Of a stretch of DNA of 5,235 nt, positions 1 through 5,235 are shown piece by piece. Location: NCBI GenBank assembly GCA_030837265.1, contig JAUPKV010000228.1, forward strand, positions 1 through 5,235, in the 5' to 3' direction. Positions within the stretch are counted from its first letter, which is position 1; the number at the start of each line of letters is the position of its first letter. The notes below the pieces were generated by a model. The model was not told where the DNA came from, made no database searches, and was given only the letters and a program-made list of their open reading frames with translations. Source of the DNA: Methanobacteriota archaeon. Its GTDB lineage: Archaea; Halobacteriota; Methanosarcinia; Methanosarcinales; Methanosarcinaceae. A program made the translations under genes and the position numbers.

Positions 1-45
1 GTCTTCCATTTATTGGTCTTCCATTTATTGGTCTTCCATTTATTG
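1..45. repeat. 15-nt tandem repeat, three copies at the left edge
   Basis: The unit GTCTTCCATTTATTG occurs three times without a mismatch and is followed by a further GTC; the array may continue to the left of the window. The unit length is a multiple of three, so all three forward frames stay open through it: they would read pentapeptides SSIYW (stop at 50-52), VFHLL (stop at 70-72) or LPFIG (stop at 108-110). It could therefore be the 3' end of a + strand gene entering from the left, or a non-coding minisatellite. On the - strand the possible pentapeptides are PINGR and NKWKT, each with a stop directly upstream and no ATG. The sequence inside the window cannot decide between these. Confidence 0.9.
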
Positions 46-128
46 GTCCTAATCAAAGTGCCTTTTCGTTAGTAAGTTTACGTTTTAAGTGCCCCCAAGC
101 TCGATATTAAATAAGAAACGAGACTTCA

Positions 129-172
129 TTCTCAAAGATGATTGACTATATTTTCAAAGATGATTGACTATA
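129..172. repeat. 22-nt direct tandem duplication
   Basis: TTCTCAAAGATGATTGACTATA (129-150) is followed directly by the same 22 nt with one C-to-T change at the fourth base (151-172). It contains no symmetric operator-like half-sites and does not lie within a supported gene, so a simple slippage or unequal-crossover duplication is the likeliest origin. Confidence 0.9.
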
Positions 173-671
173 AGTTAGGACAATATCAATTAGTGGCCAA
201 TTAGATATTCAGGATTAGAAATTATAAATTTACTTATTGCTATTATAACATGGTTTTCAAATGAAGCTTCAATACAACTTCAATTTTAAATAAAAGGTTT
301 ATTAATCGTATATACCTTCTAAAAAACATGTAAAAGCTATATTGCATCAACAATCCATTTGCTATCTATCACTCAATTTACCTCAACAATCTGAAAAATC
401 CTTTTAAAAGCCAGAGCTTTCTACTATCCAACAAAAAATCCGACAATTATTATTCTTATAAAAAACATGACATAAGAAGCATCTAGACCTTTAATAGAAA
501 AAAGTGATTATTTGTTACGACTTCATTATCAGAAAGCTTTATGGAGGAGGAATGAGTTTTACACTAATTTACAACAGTTCCAGAAAATATTCATTTTCAT
601 GCTACCAAGTGAAACTCTGTTGTGAAACTTTGCCGATAAACCATATTCACTACACTTAAACTGTCTTGTCA

Positions 672-687
672 CCGAGCGCAAGCTCGG
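672..687 (+). other. Perfect 6-bp GC hairpin with GCAA tetraloop
   Basis: CCGAGC (672-677) and GCTCGG (682-687) are exact inverted complements enclosing GCAA, a GNRA-type tetraloop that is very stable in RNA. Three bases later a TTTT run (691-694) follows, so on the + strand it has the outline of an intrinsic terminator, although archaeal terminators do not need a hairpin and no gene ends just upstream. It more likely belongs to a family of short GC-rich intergenic palindromes in this genome; a degraded relative lies at 904-919. Confidence 0.6.
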
Positions 688-903
688 GCCTTTTCAAAAA
701 TAGAAGTAAAATGACAAACTATGACAATTACAGTTCAGCCAACTTTTCTAGAAGCACACAAAAATGTCATCCATTATCCCAATCTAGTAGTGCTTAAAAA
801 CGCTGTAGCTTAAAATATAACTTTGCATTTGACAAGAAAACGACAAGTTGCTATTTTATATTATTCTCTTCAATTTAATTACGTGTAGACCGCTCTCCTT
901 CGT

Positions 904-919
904 CGAGCGTGACAAGCTC
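904..919 (+). other. Degraded relative of the 672-687 hairpin
   Basis: CGAGC GTGACAA GCTC keeps a 4-bp GAGC/GCTC stem and reads like the palindrome at 672-687 (CGAGC GCAA GCTCG) with an enlarged loop and a shortened stem. Like the other copy it stands in AT-rich non-coding sequence. The relationship is inferred from the shared CGAGC...AAGCTC core and is modest evidence. Confidence 0.35.
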
Positions 920-1112
920 CGTTTAAGATGCTAATAATTTTGCTCTGGCTTCATAACCTGAGCGTACGAAAAAGGCTATATAAATAATCTCTTTAAGCTA
1001 TAGTTGCAGTTTAAAATTAAAATCAAGTAGTATAAATCCCGAAAATTAGCTGCTATTATCCTTTATACAAGTCCTCTTGAGGGAGCGCAGCGACCGAAAA
1101 GGACCTCGTGCT

Positions 1113-1131
1113 GTTGCGATTACATCGCAAC
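1113..1131 (+). other. Perfect 8-bp inverted repeat (hairpin)
   Basis: GTTGCGAT (1113-1120) is exactly complementary in reverse to ATCGCAAC (1124-1131), with a 3-nt TAC spacer. It forms the core of the composite repeat element. As RNA or single-stranded DNA it would fold into a tight hairpin; a dyad of this size could also bind a dimeric regulator. The presence of a decayed copy at 2380-2398, where the symmetry is partly lost, argues for a repeat-family structure over a nadA-specific operator. Confidence 0.75.
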
Positions 1132-1162
1132 TCCCAGAAAATCTTCGATTTCCTGTGATCCC

Positions 1163-1204
1163 GAAGCGAAACTCGGGAAGCGAAACTCGGGAAGCGAAAC
1201 TCTG
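1163..1204 (+). repeat. 14-nt tandem repeat, three copies
   Basis: GAAGCGAAACTCGG at 1163-1176 is repeated exactly at 1177-1190 and with one change (CTCTG) at 1191-1204. CCCGA at 1160-1164 can pair with TCGGG at 1173-1177 or at 1187-1191, so alternative small stems are possible. A further CTCGGG lies at 1211-1216. The array ends about 20 nt before the candidate nadA TATA box. Confidence 0.85.
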
Positions 1205-1215
1205 CTTTAACTCGG

Positions 1216-1231
1216 GAAAACATTATATAGT
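1216..1231 (+). promoter_or_regulatory. Candidate archaeal promoter (TATA box) for nadA
   Basis: GAAAACATTATATAG puts a TTATATAG box at 1223-1230 directly after a purine-rich GGGAAAA stretch that could serve as a TFB recognition element. Transcription would be expected to start about 25 nt downstream, near 1250-1258, giving a leader of roughly 115-120 nt before the ATG at 1373. An alternative box, TATAAAT at 1031-1037, would place the whole composite repeat inside the nadA leader. Which is used cannot be told from sequence. Confidence 0.45.
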
Positions 1232-1360
1232 GCTTAGGAGTTAAGCAGGTACGTCCTCTATTCAGATGCATAACGATAAAATTCAAGAGAAACTGAAGGG
1301 ATGAAGAATACATCTTTTACCTCGGGCTTACTTACAGATCATATCTTTCTTGTACACGTT

Positions 1361-1370
1361 TATGGTGGTC
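1361..1370 (+). promoter_or_regulatory. Ribosome binding site that sets the nadA start
   Basis: TATGGTGGTC aligns with the archaeal 16S-complementary sequence GGAGGTGATC, matching six of seven bases in the GGTGATC portion, with the aligned core ending about 7 nt before the ATG at 1373. The upstream in-frame ATG at 1301 has only a GAAGGG purine run abutting it, with no spacer. This favours 1373 as the true start. Confidence 0.6.
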
Positions 1371-1372
1371 CC

Positions 1373-2284
1373 ATGCAGCAATTAGAGCTTATAAAAAGGA
1401 TCAAAGAATTGAAATTAAAGCAAAATGCAGTTATTCTAGCTCATTACTATTCCCGTCCTGAGGTTCAGGACATTGCTGATTTTGTTGGTGATTCTCTCGG
1501 CTTGAGCCAGGAAGCCGTCCGTCAGGATGCGAAGGTTATCGTTTTTTGCGGTGTCGATTTTATGGGAGAAAGTGCAGCAATCCTCTGTCCGGACAAGACA
1601 GTCCTCCTGCCGGAAATCGATGCTACATGCCCTATGGCAGACATGGTGAGTGTAGAAGGTCTCAGGAAAGAAAAAGAAAAGCATCCTAATGCTCTGGTTG
1701 TCTGCTACGTGAACAGTTCGGCAGCTATCAAAGCAGAATCTTTTATTTGCTGTACTTCAGCCAATGCTGTTGAAGTAGTAAATTCCCTGGATGCAGAGGA
1801 GATTATCTTTGTCCCGGACAAGAACCTGGCAGCCTACGTTGCATCCCGGACTGGAAAAAAAGTCATTCCCTGGGAAGGGTACTGCCCCACACACCATCAT
1901 ATCTTAAAAGAAGATGTCCTGAAAATGAAGCAAAAACACCCTCAAGCCAGGTTTATCGCACACCCCGAGTGCCGCCCTGAAGTCCTGGAACTTGCTGACT
2001 ACATCGCAAGCACGAAAGGGATGATAATGTACGCAAAAAATTCACCTTCGCAGGAATTCATTATTGGCACCGAATGCGGACTTATCCACGGACTTTTAAA
2101 AGCGGCACCGAATAAGAAATATTACTGCGCCACTGAGTTTGCCTGCTGCCCGAACATGAAAATGATCAACCTGGAAAAAGTACTTGAGTCACTTGAAAAA
2201 ATGCAGTGTTTAGTAACTGTCCCCGAAGAAATACGGATCAGGGCAAAAGAGACACTCGATCGGATGCTTGCAATTAAAGTCTAA
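1373..2284 (+). CDS. nadA: Quinolinate synthase NadA
   Basis: NadA is the cytoplasmic [4Fe-4S] enzyme that condenses iminoaspartate with dihydroxyacetone phosphate to quinolinate, the precursor of NAD. From the ATG at 1373 the protein has 303 residues, the usual length for the short archaeal/Thermotoga-type enzyme. Visible family motifs, in order, are AHYY (23-26) leading into [13 protein letters not shown] (30-42), VDFMGESA (61-68), [13 protein letters not shown] (111-123), WEGYCPTHH (167-175), HPECRPEV (197-204), GTECGLIHG (232-240) and CPNMKMI (259-265). The three cluster cysteines expected of the family are assigned to C86 (ATCPMAD), C171 (GYCPTHH) and C259 (CCPNMK). A longer frame from 1301 adds 24 residues with no family counterpart, so I prefer 1373. 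No nadB, aspartate dehydrogenase or nadC lies next to it, so the other pathway steps must be encoded elsewhere. The gene ends in three consecutive in-frame TAA codons. Function is well supported by motifs; regulation is unknown. Confidence 0.95.
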   Translation: MQQLELIKRIKELKLKQNAVILAHYYSRPEVQDIADFVGDSLGLSQEAVRQDAKVIVFCGVDFMGESAAILCPDKTVLLPEIDATCPMADMVSVEGLRKEKEKHPNALVVCYVNSSAAIKAESFICCTSANAVEVVNSLDAEEIIFVPDKNLAAYVASRTGKKVIPWEGYCPTHHHILKEDVLKMKQKHPQARFIAHPECRPEVLELADYIASTKGMIMYAKNSPSQEFIIGTECGLIHGLLKAAPNKKYYCATEFACCPNMKMINLEKVLESLEKMQCLVTVPEEIRIRAKETLDRMLAIKV

Positions 2285-2299
2285 TAATAATTGGAAATG

Positions 2300-2310
2300 T
2301 TTACTTTTTT
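2300..2310 (+). terminator. T-rich transcription terminator after nadA
   Basis: TTTACTTTTTT lies 15 nt after the nadA stop, with an uninterrupted T6 at 2305-2310 and no strong hairpin before it. Archaeal RNA polymerase commonly terminates at such oligo-T tracts, so this is a reasonable end for a monocistronic nadA transcript. Further T runs (2464-2470, 2513-2520) could act as back-ups. Confidence 0.45.
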
Positions 2311-2356
2311 AGTGCCTGATTCATTCGCTCTAACTTGATAATGAGATATTTAATGT

Positions 2357-2427
2357 TAGATCGAAACGGATTTCTTAGTGTTGCGATTATATCTAAACTC
2401 CTAAAAAATGTCTAATTTTGTGATCTA
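2357..2427 (+). repeat. Decayed copy of the composite repeat element
   Basis: Aligned by eye with 1092-1160, the segment 2359-2425 matches at about 51 of 69 columns with one 2-nt gap. Shared blocks include CGAAA, GGA, TGTTGCGATTA, AACTCC, AAAAT, ATTT and GTGATC in the same order and orientation. Most differences replace C or G in the upstream copy by T or A here, as expected for an unselected relic drifting to the local AT-rich composition. The 14-nt tandem portion is not recognisable in this copy, and the central inverted repeat is partly broken. Confidence 0.65.
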
Positions 2428-2732
2428 ATTTTTGTGATTGTAACTATTTAAGGAACTGTACTAATTTTTTCATATTAAATATCAACCCTAGAAGTTCAGA
2501 AAATATGAATTAATTTTTTTATATAGACAGAACTTTAAAATTACCAATCTCTAAAAGATTTTATAAGATCTGATAAAAGGTAGATTCTTACTCATTGATG
2601 TAATTTCCAAATCCATATCTCCTTTTTCTTGTTTAATAATAGCAAAAGCACAATCATGTATTCTAAAGATATTAAAATACTTCTTTGGGTTGGACCTCAG
2701 AAAACTATAAATTGCATTAAATATATTTACAG

Positions 2733-2747
2733 TTTATATATAAAAAA
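2733..2747 (+). promoter_or_regulatory. Strong TATA box for the surface lipoprotein gene
   Basis: TTTATATATAAAAAA is a near-ideal archaeal TATA element. A start site would be expected near 2760-2768, which gives a leader of roughly 140 nt before the ATG at 2905. Long 5' leaders are common in Methanosarcina. The leader shows no riboswitch that I recognise. A weaker AT-rich box (TTAAATATT, about 2793-2801) could be an alternative with a shorter leader. Confidence 0.55.
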
Positions 2748-2892
2748 GTGAACAAAGTCATGCAAATCAACCCCCACAAAGCATGACCTCTATTAAATAT
2801 TATTCTGCTGCCGTATCTACCGTTTTTGGTTGTAACAAGGCTGCTTTCATACGATTCTATATGTTGTTTTAAAGGAAAGTAAGAAAAATTTT

Positions 2893-2897
2893 GAGGT
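2893..2897 (+). promoter_or_regulatory. Ribosome binding site of the lipoprotein gene
   Basis: GAGGT lies 7 nt upstream of the ATG at 2905, a standard archaeal Shine-Dalgarno position. It supports this ATG, which also begins a well-formed signal peptide. Confidence 0.7.
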
Positions 2898-2904
2898 ATA
2901 CCTG

Positions 2905-5235
2905 ATGAGAAAATTGCCAAAAATTATAGTACTCTTATTATTAGTTGCTGCTGTTATCTTTGCAGCCGGCTGTGCCCAAAAGAAAGTTACTCCGGTAAAT
3001 GAAACTATTACGCCAGTAAACAAGACTGTTACGCCAGTAAACGAAACTGTTGCTCCGGTAAATGAATCTGTGGTTCAAGCAAATGTCTCTGCGGGAACTA
3101 ATCGGACAGTAACCGTAAATGACGGTAAAAAAACACATAGCCGAAATCATAATACTCCAACAACAACAGAAAATAATACAACAGAAAATAATACAACAGA
3201 AAATAATACAACAGAAGATAATGTTACTACAACAACTCAAATTGTAAATTTGAGTGTTCATGGTCATTCTACCAAAATTGTGTCCCTGAAAGTAACCCCT
3301 GAGAATCCAACAGTGTCTCTTGGTCAGACTCAACAGTTCACGGCAATTGGAACTTTTTCTGATAGCAGTATAAAGGACATTACAGATAAAGCAATATTGT
3401 CATCAAGCAATACCACTGTTGCGAGTATTAGTGACTCTGGATTAGCTACATCTAAATCCATAGGTATTACTCAGATTAATGCGACATATGACGGAATAAG
3501 CAGTACAGATCAGACATTAACGGTAACTGAAGTTAAATTGGTATCTATAGGAATTTTTCCGGCAAAACCCACTGTACATCTAGGTCAAACTCAAAAATTC
3601 ACAGCCTTTGGAATTTATTCAGATGGCATTATGAAGGACATTACAGCCAATGCAACATGGTTATCAAGTAATAACACGGTTGCTAACATTAGTGCATCCG
3701 GTTTAGCTTCATCTATATCCTTAGGTACTACTCAAATCAATGCAACATGTGATGGAATAAGCAGTCCAGATCAGAGATTGAAGGTGATTGATGCTAAATT
3801 AGAATTTGTAACTGTTACCCCGCAAAATCCAAATATTACACTGAATCGGACTCGACAATTCATAGCTAACGGAACTTATTCTGACGGAAGTACAAAGGAC
3901 ATTACAGCCCTAGTTATCTGGTCATCCAGTAATACCACTGTAGCTAACATCAGTGCATCAGGCTTAGCTACGCCATCGTCTACAGGCATTACTCAGATCA
4001 ATGCAACAAATAGTGACATAGAATGCCTATATCCGCAATTGAGCATTTTAAGTCAGACATTAACGGTAACTGATGCTGAACTTATATCTATTGCCATTAC
4101 TCCGTTAGATCCGATTGTTACTTTGAATCAGACTCAACAATTCATAGCCAATGGAACTTATTCTGATGGTAGCATAATAGATGTCACAGCCATAGTTAAC
4201 TGGTCATCCAGCAATACCACTGTTGCTAACATTAGTGTATCAGGCTTGGCTATGGCAGTGTCTCAAGGTACTACTCAGATAAATGCAACAATTGGTGAAA
4301 TAAGTAGCCCGGATCAGACATTAACAGTACCTGAACCACAACCACAACACAACAATACAAATGTTCGACTGATATCAATAGAAATTTCACCGGTAAATTC
4401 AACAGTAGTTCTGGGTCAAACTCAACAGTTCTCAGCCAATGGAACTTATTCTGATGGAAGTAAAAAGGATATTACAGCCAATGCAACATGGTCATCAAGC
4501 AATACAACTGTTGCTAACATCAATGCATCAGGCTTAGCTACACCATCGTCTGTAGGCACTACTCAGATAAATGCAACAATTAATGGAATTAGCAGCCCGG
4601 ATCAGACATTAACAGTACCTGAGCCACAACCTAACAATACAAATGTAATTCGACTGATATCAATAGAAATTTCACCGGTAAATCCAATAGTAGCTTTGAA
4701 TGAAACTCAACAGTTCTCAGCCAATGGAACTTATTCCGATGGAAGTATAAAGGATATTACAGCCAATGCAACATGGTCATCAAGCAATACCACTGTTGCA
4801 AGTATTAATACATCAGGCTTGACTACGTCTACATCCATAGGTATTACTCAGATAAATGCTACAAGTGAGGGAGTAAGCAGTAATGACCAGACATTAACGA
4901 TAACTAAAGCTAAACCTGTCTATACAGTGAATGATACTAAACTTGTATCCATTACTGTTACTCCGTTAAATCCAACAGTATCTTTGGGTCAAACTCAACA
5001 GTTTATCGCTAACGGAAATTATTCTGATGGAAGTACAAAGGACATTACAGACACAGTAATATGGTTATCAAGCAATACCATGGTAGCTGGCATCAATGCA
5101 TCAGGCCTGGCTACATCCACATTCTTAGGTACTACTCAGATAAATGCTACGAGAGAAGGAATTAGCAGTAATGACCAGACATTAACAGTAACGGACGCTA
5201 AACTTGTATCCATTACCATTATTCCGTTAAATCCA
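2905..5235 (+). CDS. Large predicted lipoprotein with tandem BIG_2-like domains (3' end outside window)
   Basis: The frame is open for 777 codons and runs off the right edge, so the true C-terminus is unseen. Residues 1-6 (MRKLPK) and the hydrophobic stretch 7-22 form a signal peptide ending in a lipobox, AAGC, with C23 as the predicted lipidated residue; the protein should be anchored on the outer face of the membrane. Residues 29-56 are four heptads of the type TPVNETV. Residues 87-106 are four TTENN-type pentapeptides. Together they suggest an extended, possibly glycosylated stalk. From residue 124 come Ig-like repeats beginning near residues 124, 211, 298, 392, 488, 583, 679 and 766 (the last partial). 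Each follows the pattern LVSI-ITP-NP, LGQTQQF, GTYSDGS-KDIT, W-SSNTTVA, SGLAT, TQINAT, DQTLTV, typical of BIG_2 (invasin/intimin-like) domains. N-x-S/T sequons are very frequent. Such proteins are usually cell-surface or adhesion factors; the actual ligand is unknown and a catalytic domain could lie beyond the window. Confidence 0.88.
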   Translation, partial: MRKLPKIIVLLLLVAAVIFAAGCAQKKVTPVNETITPVNKTVTPVNETVAPVNESVVQANVSAGTNRTVTVNDGKKTHSRNHNTPTTTENNTTENNTTENNTTEDNVTTTTQIVNLSVHGHSTKIVSLKVTPENPTVSLGQTQQFTAIGTFSDSSIKDITDKAILSSSNTTVASISDSGLATSKSIGITQINATYDGISSTDQTLTVTEVKLVSIGIFPAKPTVHLGQTQKFTAFGIYSDGIMKDITANATWLSSNNTVANISASGLASSISLGTTQINATCDGISSPDQRLKVIDAKLEFVTVTPQNPNITLNRTRQFIANGTYSDGSTKDITALVIWSSSNTTVANISASGLATPSSTGITQINATNSDIECLYPQLSILSQTLTVTDAELISIAITPLDPIVTLNQTQQFIANGTYSDGSIIDVTAIVNWSSSNTTVANISVSGLAMAVSQGTTQINATIGEISSPDQTLTVPEPQPQHNNTNVRLISIEISPVNSTVVLGQTQQFSANGTYSDGSKKDITANATWSSSNTTVANINASGLATPSSVGTTQINATINGISSPDQTLTVPEPQPNNTNVIRLISIEISPVNPIVALNETQQFSANGTYSDGSIKDITANATWSSSNTTVASINTSGLTTSTSIGITQINATSEGVSSNDQTLTITKAKPVYTVNDTKLVSITVTPLNPTVSLGQTQQFIANGNYSDGSTKDITDTVIWLSSNTMVAGINASGLATSTFLGTTQINATREGISSNDQTLTVTDAKLVSITIIPLNP
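2989..3072 (+). repeat. 21-nt tandem repeat coding four TPVNETV-type heptads
   Basis: Four consecutive 21-nt units encode TPVNETI, TPVNKTV, TPVNETV and APVNESV just after the lipobox. Each heptad contains one N-x-T or N-x-S sequon (NET, NKT, NET, NES). The proline every seventh residue argues against a helix and for an extended linker. The units differ mainly at third codon positions, so the protein repeat appears to be maintained by selection. Confidence 0.85.
3163..3222 (+). repeat. 15-nt minisatellite coding TTENN pentapeptides
   Basis: ACAACAGAAAATAAT occurs exactly three times (3163-3207) and a fourth time with one A-to-G change (3208-3222, giving TTEDN). Near identity at the DNA level suggests recent expansion by slippage, so copy number may vary between strains. 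Each unit places an NNT sequon in the stalk. The opposite strand reads as a cysteine/isoleucine/phenylalanine-rich frame (2941-3333), which is only a shadow of this repeat. Confidence 0.9.
3274..5235 (+). repeat. Tandem array of BIG_2-like domain repeats
   Basis: Units start at about 3274, 3535, 3796, 4078, 4366, 4651, 4939 and 5200 (the last cut by the window). Units 1, 2 and 7 are 261 nt (87 residues). Unit 3 is 282 nt because its TQINAT-to-TLTV loop is enlarged. Units 4, 5 and 6 are 285-288 nt because a 9-residue linker follows the last strand: PEPQPQHNNTN after unit 4, PEPQPNNTN after unit 5, and a different one (KAKPVYTVND) after unit 6. Units 5 and 6 share long identical DNA blocks, for example around 4369-4401 and 4654-4686, indicating the most recent duplication. 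Confidence 0.88.

Larger units (their letters stand above)
46..1070. other. Long AT-rich intergenic region without a supported gene
   Basis: This kilobase shows stops in all frames at short intervals, and the longest open stretches are a few dozen codons with no recognisable domain. It holds a 22-nt tandem duplication (129-172), an AT-rich imperfect hairpin (182-209), a GCAA-loop hairpin (672-687) and a weaker relative of it (904-919). A paired motif at about 609-631 (GTGAAACTCTG then GTGAAACTTTG) resembles the GCGAAACTCTG units of the intact repeat element at 1163-1204 and may be a decayed copy. Such gene-poor, repeat-littered spacers are familiar from Methanosarcina chromosomes. I saw no transposase, tRNA or rRNA signal. 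Confidence 0.6.
1071..1204 (+). repeat. Composite intergenic repeat element upstream of nadA
   Basis: This stretch is clearly richer in G+C than the flanking DNA. In order it contains a CCTC-TT-GAGG mini-palindrome (1073-1082), a GAGCGCAGCGACCGAAAAGG segment (1083-1102), a perfect 8-bp inverted repeat (1113-1131), a TTCGATTTCCTGTGATC segment (about 1144-1160) and three 14-nt tandem units (1163-1204). A recognisable but decayed copy in the same orientation lies about 1.27 kb downstream (2357-2427), on the other side of nadA. That shows the element is a dispersed family and not a private leader of this gene. I recall similar GAGCGCAGCGACCGAAAAGG-type intergenic repeats from Methanosarcina, but could not search. 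An 85-codon reading frame on the - strand crosses it; I regard that as chance. Confidence 0.7.
2285..2904. other. AT-rich spacer between nadA and the surface lipoprotein gene
   Basis: No supported gene is present. From left to right it holds the nadA termination tract, a decayed copy of the composite repeat (about 2357-2427), featureless AT-rich sequence, a strong TATA box (2733-2747) and a leader of roughly 140 nt ending in a GAGGT ribosome binding site. A 67-codon - strand frame (2717-2920) runs across the promoter and the start of the next gene and is probably chance. A 31-codon + strand frame from 2656 has no ribosome binding site. Confidence 0.65.

Noticed and set aside
552..659. 35-codon + strand frame starting MSFTLIYNSS after GGAGGAGG
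   Set aside because: The purine run is a good Shine-Dalgarno sequence but ends one base before the ATG, the product resembles nothing known, and the surroundings look like decayed repeats. Ribosome profiling would be needed to revive it.
1056..1313. 85-codon open frame on the - strand upstream of nadA
   Set aside because: It spans the structured repeat element and its 14-nt tandem array, reads arginine/serine-rich without a domain, and overlaps the candidate nadA promoter.
1301..1372. Upstream ATG extending NadA by 24 residues
   Set aside because: The extra residues have no counterpart in the family, the purine run abuts the ATG, and the ATG at 1373 has a better-spaced GGTGGTC site and gives the normal family length.
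1436..1684. 82-codon frame on the - strand inside nadA
   Set aside because: It is the antisense shadow of a well-conserved gene and has no recognisable features.
2656..2751. 31-codon + strand frame starting MYSKDIKILL
   Set aside because: It has no ribosome binding site and runs through the TATA box of the next gene.
2717..2920. 67-codon frame on the - strand before the lipoprotein gene
   Set aside because: It covers the strong TATA box, the ribosome binding site and the start of the + strand gene, and has no domain.
2941..3333. 130-codon frame on the - strand with CCIIF repeats
   Set aside because: The repeats are the reverse complement of the TTENN minisatellite and the heptad region of the lipoprotein gene; the + frame has a signal peptide, lipobox and domain repeats.
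3274..5235. Tandem array as a CRISPR or other spacer array
   Set aside because: The period is about 261-288 nt, the units diverge mostly at silent sites, and all are in one open frame encoding Ig-like domains.

Overview
The window looks like a piece of a methanogenic archaeal chromosome, most likely Methanosarcina or a close relative. I infer this from four things: long AT-rich intergenic stretches carrying GC-richer hairpin-forming repeats; archaeal TATA-box promoters with GGAGGTGATC-type ribosome binding sites; a short archaeal-type NadA; and a lipobox-bearing, asparagine/threonine-rich surface protein built from bacterial-Ig-like repeats. The genus assignment rests on recognition, not on a database search.

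Layout: 1-1372 has no gene I can support. It holds a 15-nt tandem repeat at the left edge (1-45), a 22-nt tandem duplication (129-172), several small hairpins (182-209, 672-687, 904-919) and, just upstream of the first gene, a GC-richer composite repeat element (about 1071-1204) with a perfect 8-bp hairpin and a 14-nt tandem repeat. nadA (quinolinate synthase) lies at 1373-2284 on the + strand, with a candidate TATA box at 1223-1230, three consecutive in-frame stop codons and a T-rich termination tract. The 620-nt gap 2285-2904 is AT-rich; it contains a decayed, same-orientation copy of the composite repeat (about 2357-2427) and a strong TATA box (about 2733-2747). From 2905 to the right edge an open frame of 777 codons encodes a large predicted lipoprotein that continues beyond the window.

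The two genes are unrelated in role. NadA makes quinolinate for NAD biosynthesis in the cytoplasm. The second is a predicted membrane-anchored cell-surface protein: signal peptide, lipobox cysteine, low-complexity sequon-rich stalk, then seven complete and one partial BIG_2-like domains. They share a strand, but each has its own promoter candidate and 620 nt separate them, so they are probably independent transcription units. No CRISPR array, intact mobile element, tRNA or rRNA was seen. I found no clear new multi-gene system; the points most worth following are the repeat-built, glycosylation-sequon-rich surface lipoprotein and the intergenic repeat family flanking nadA.
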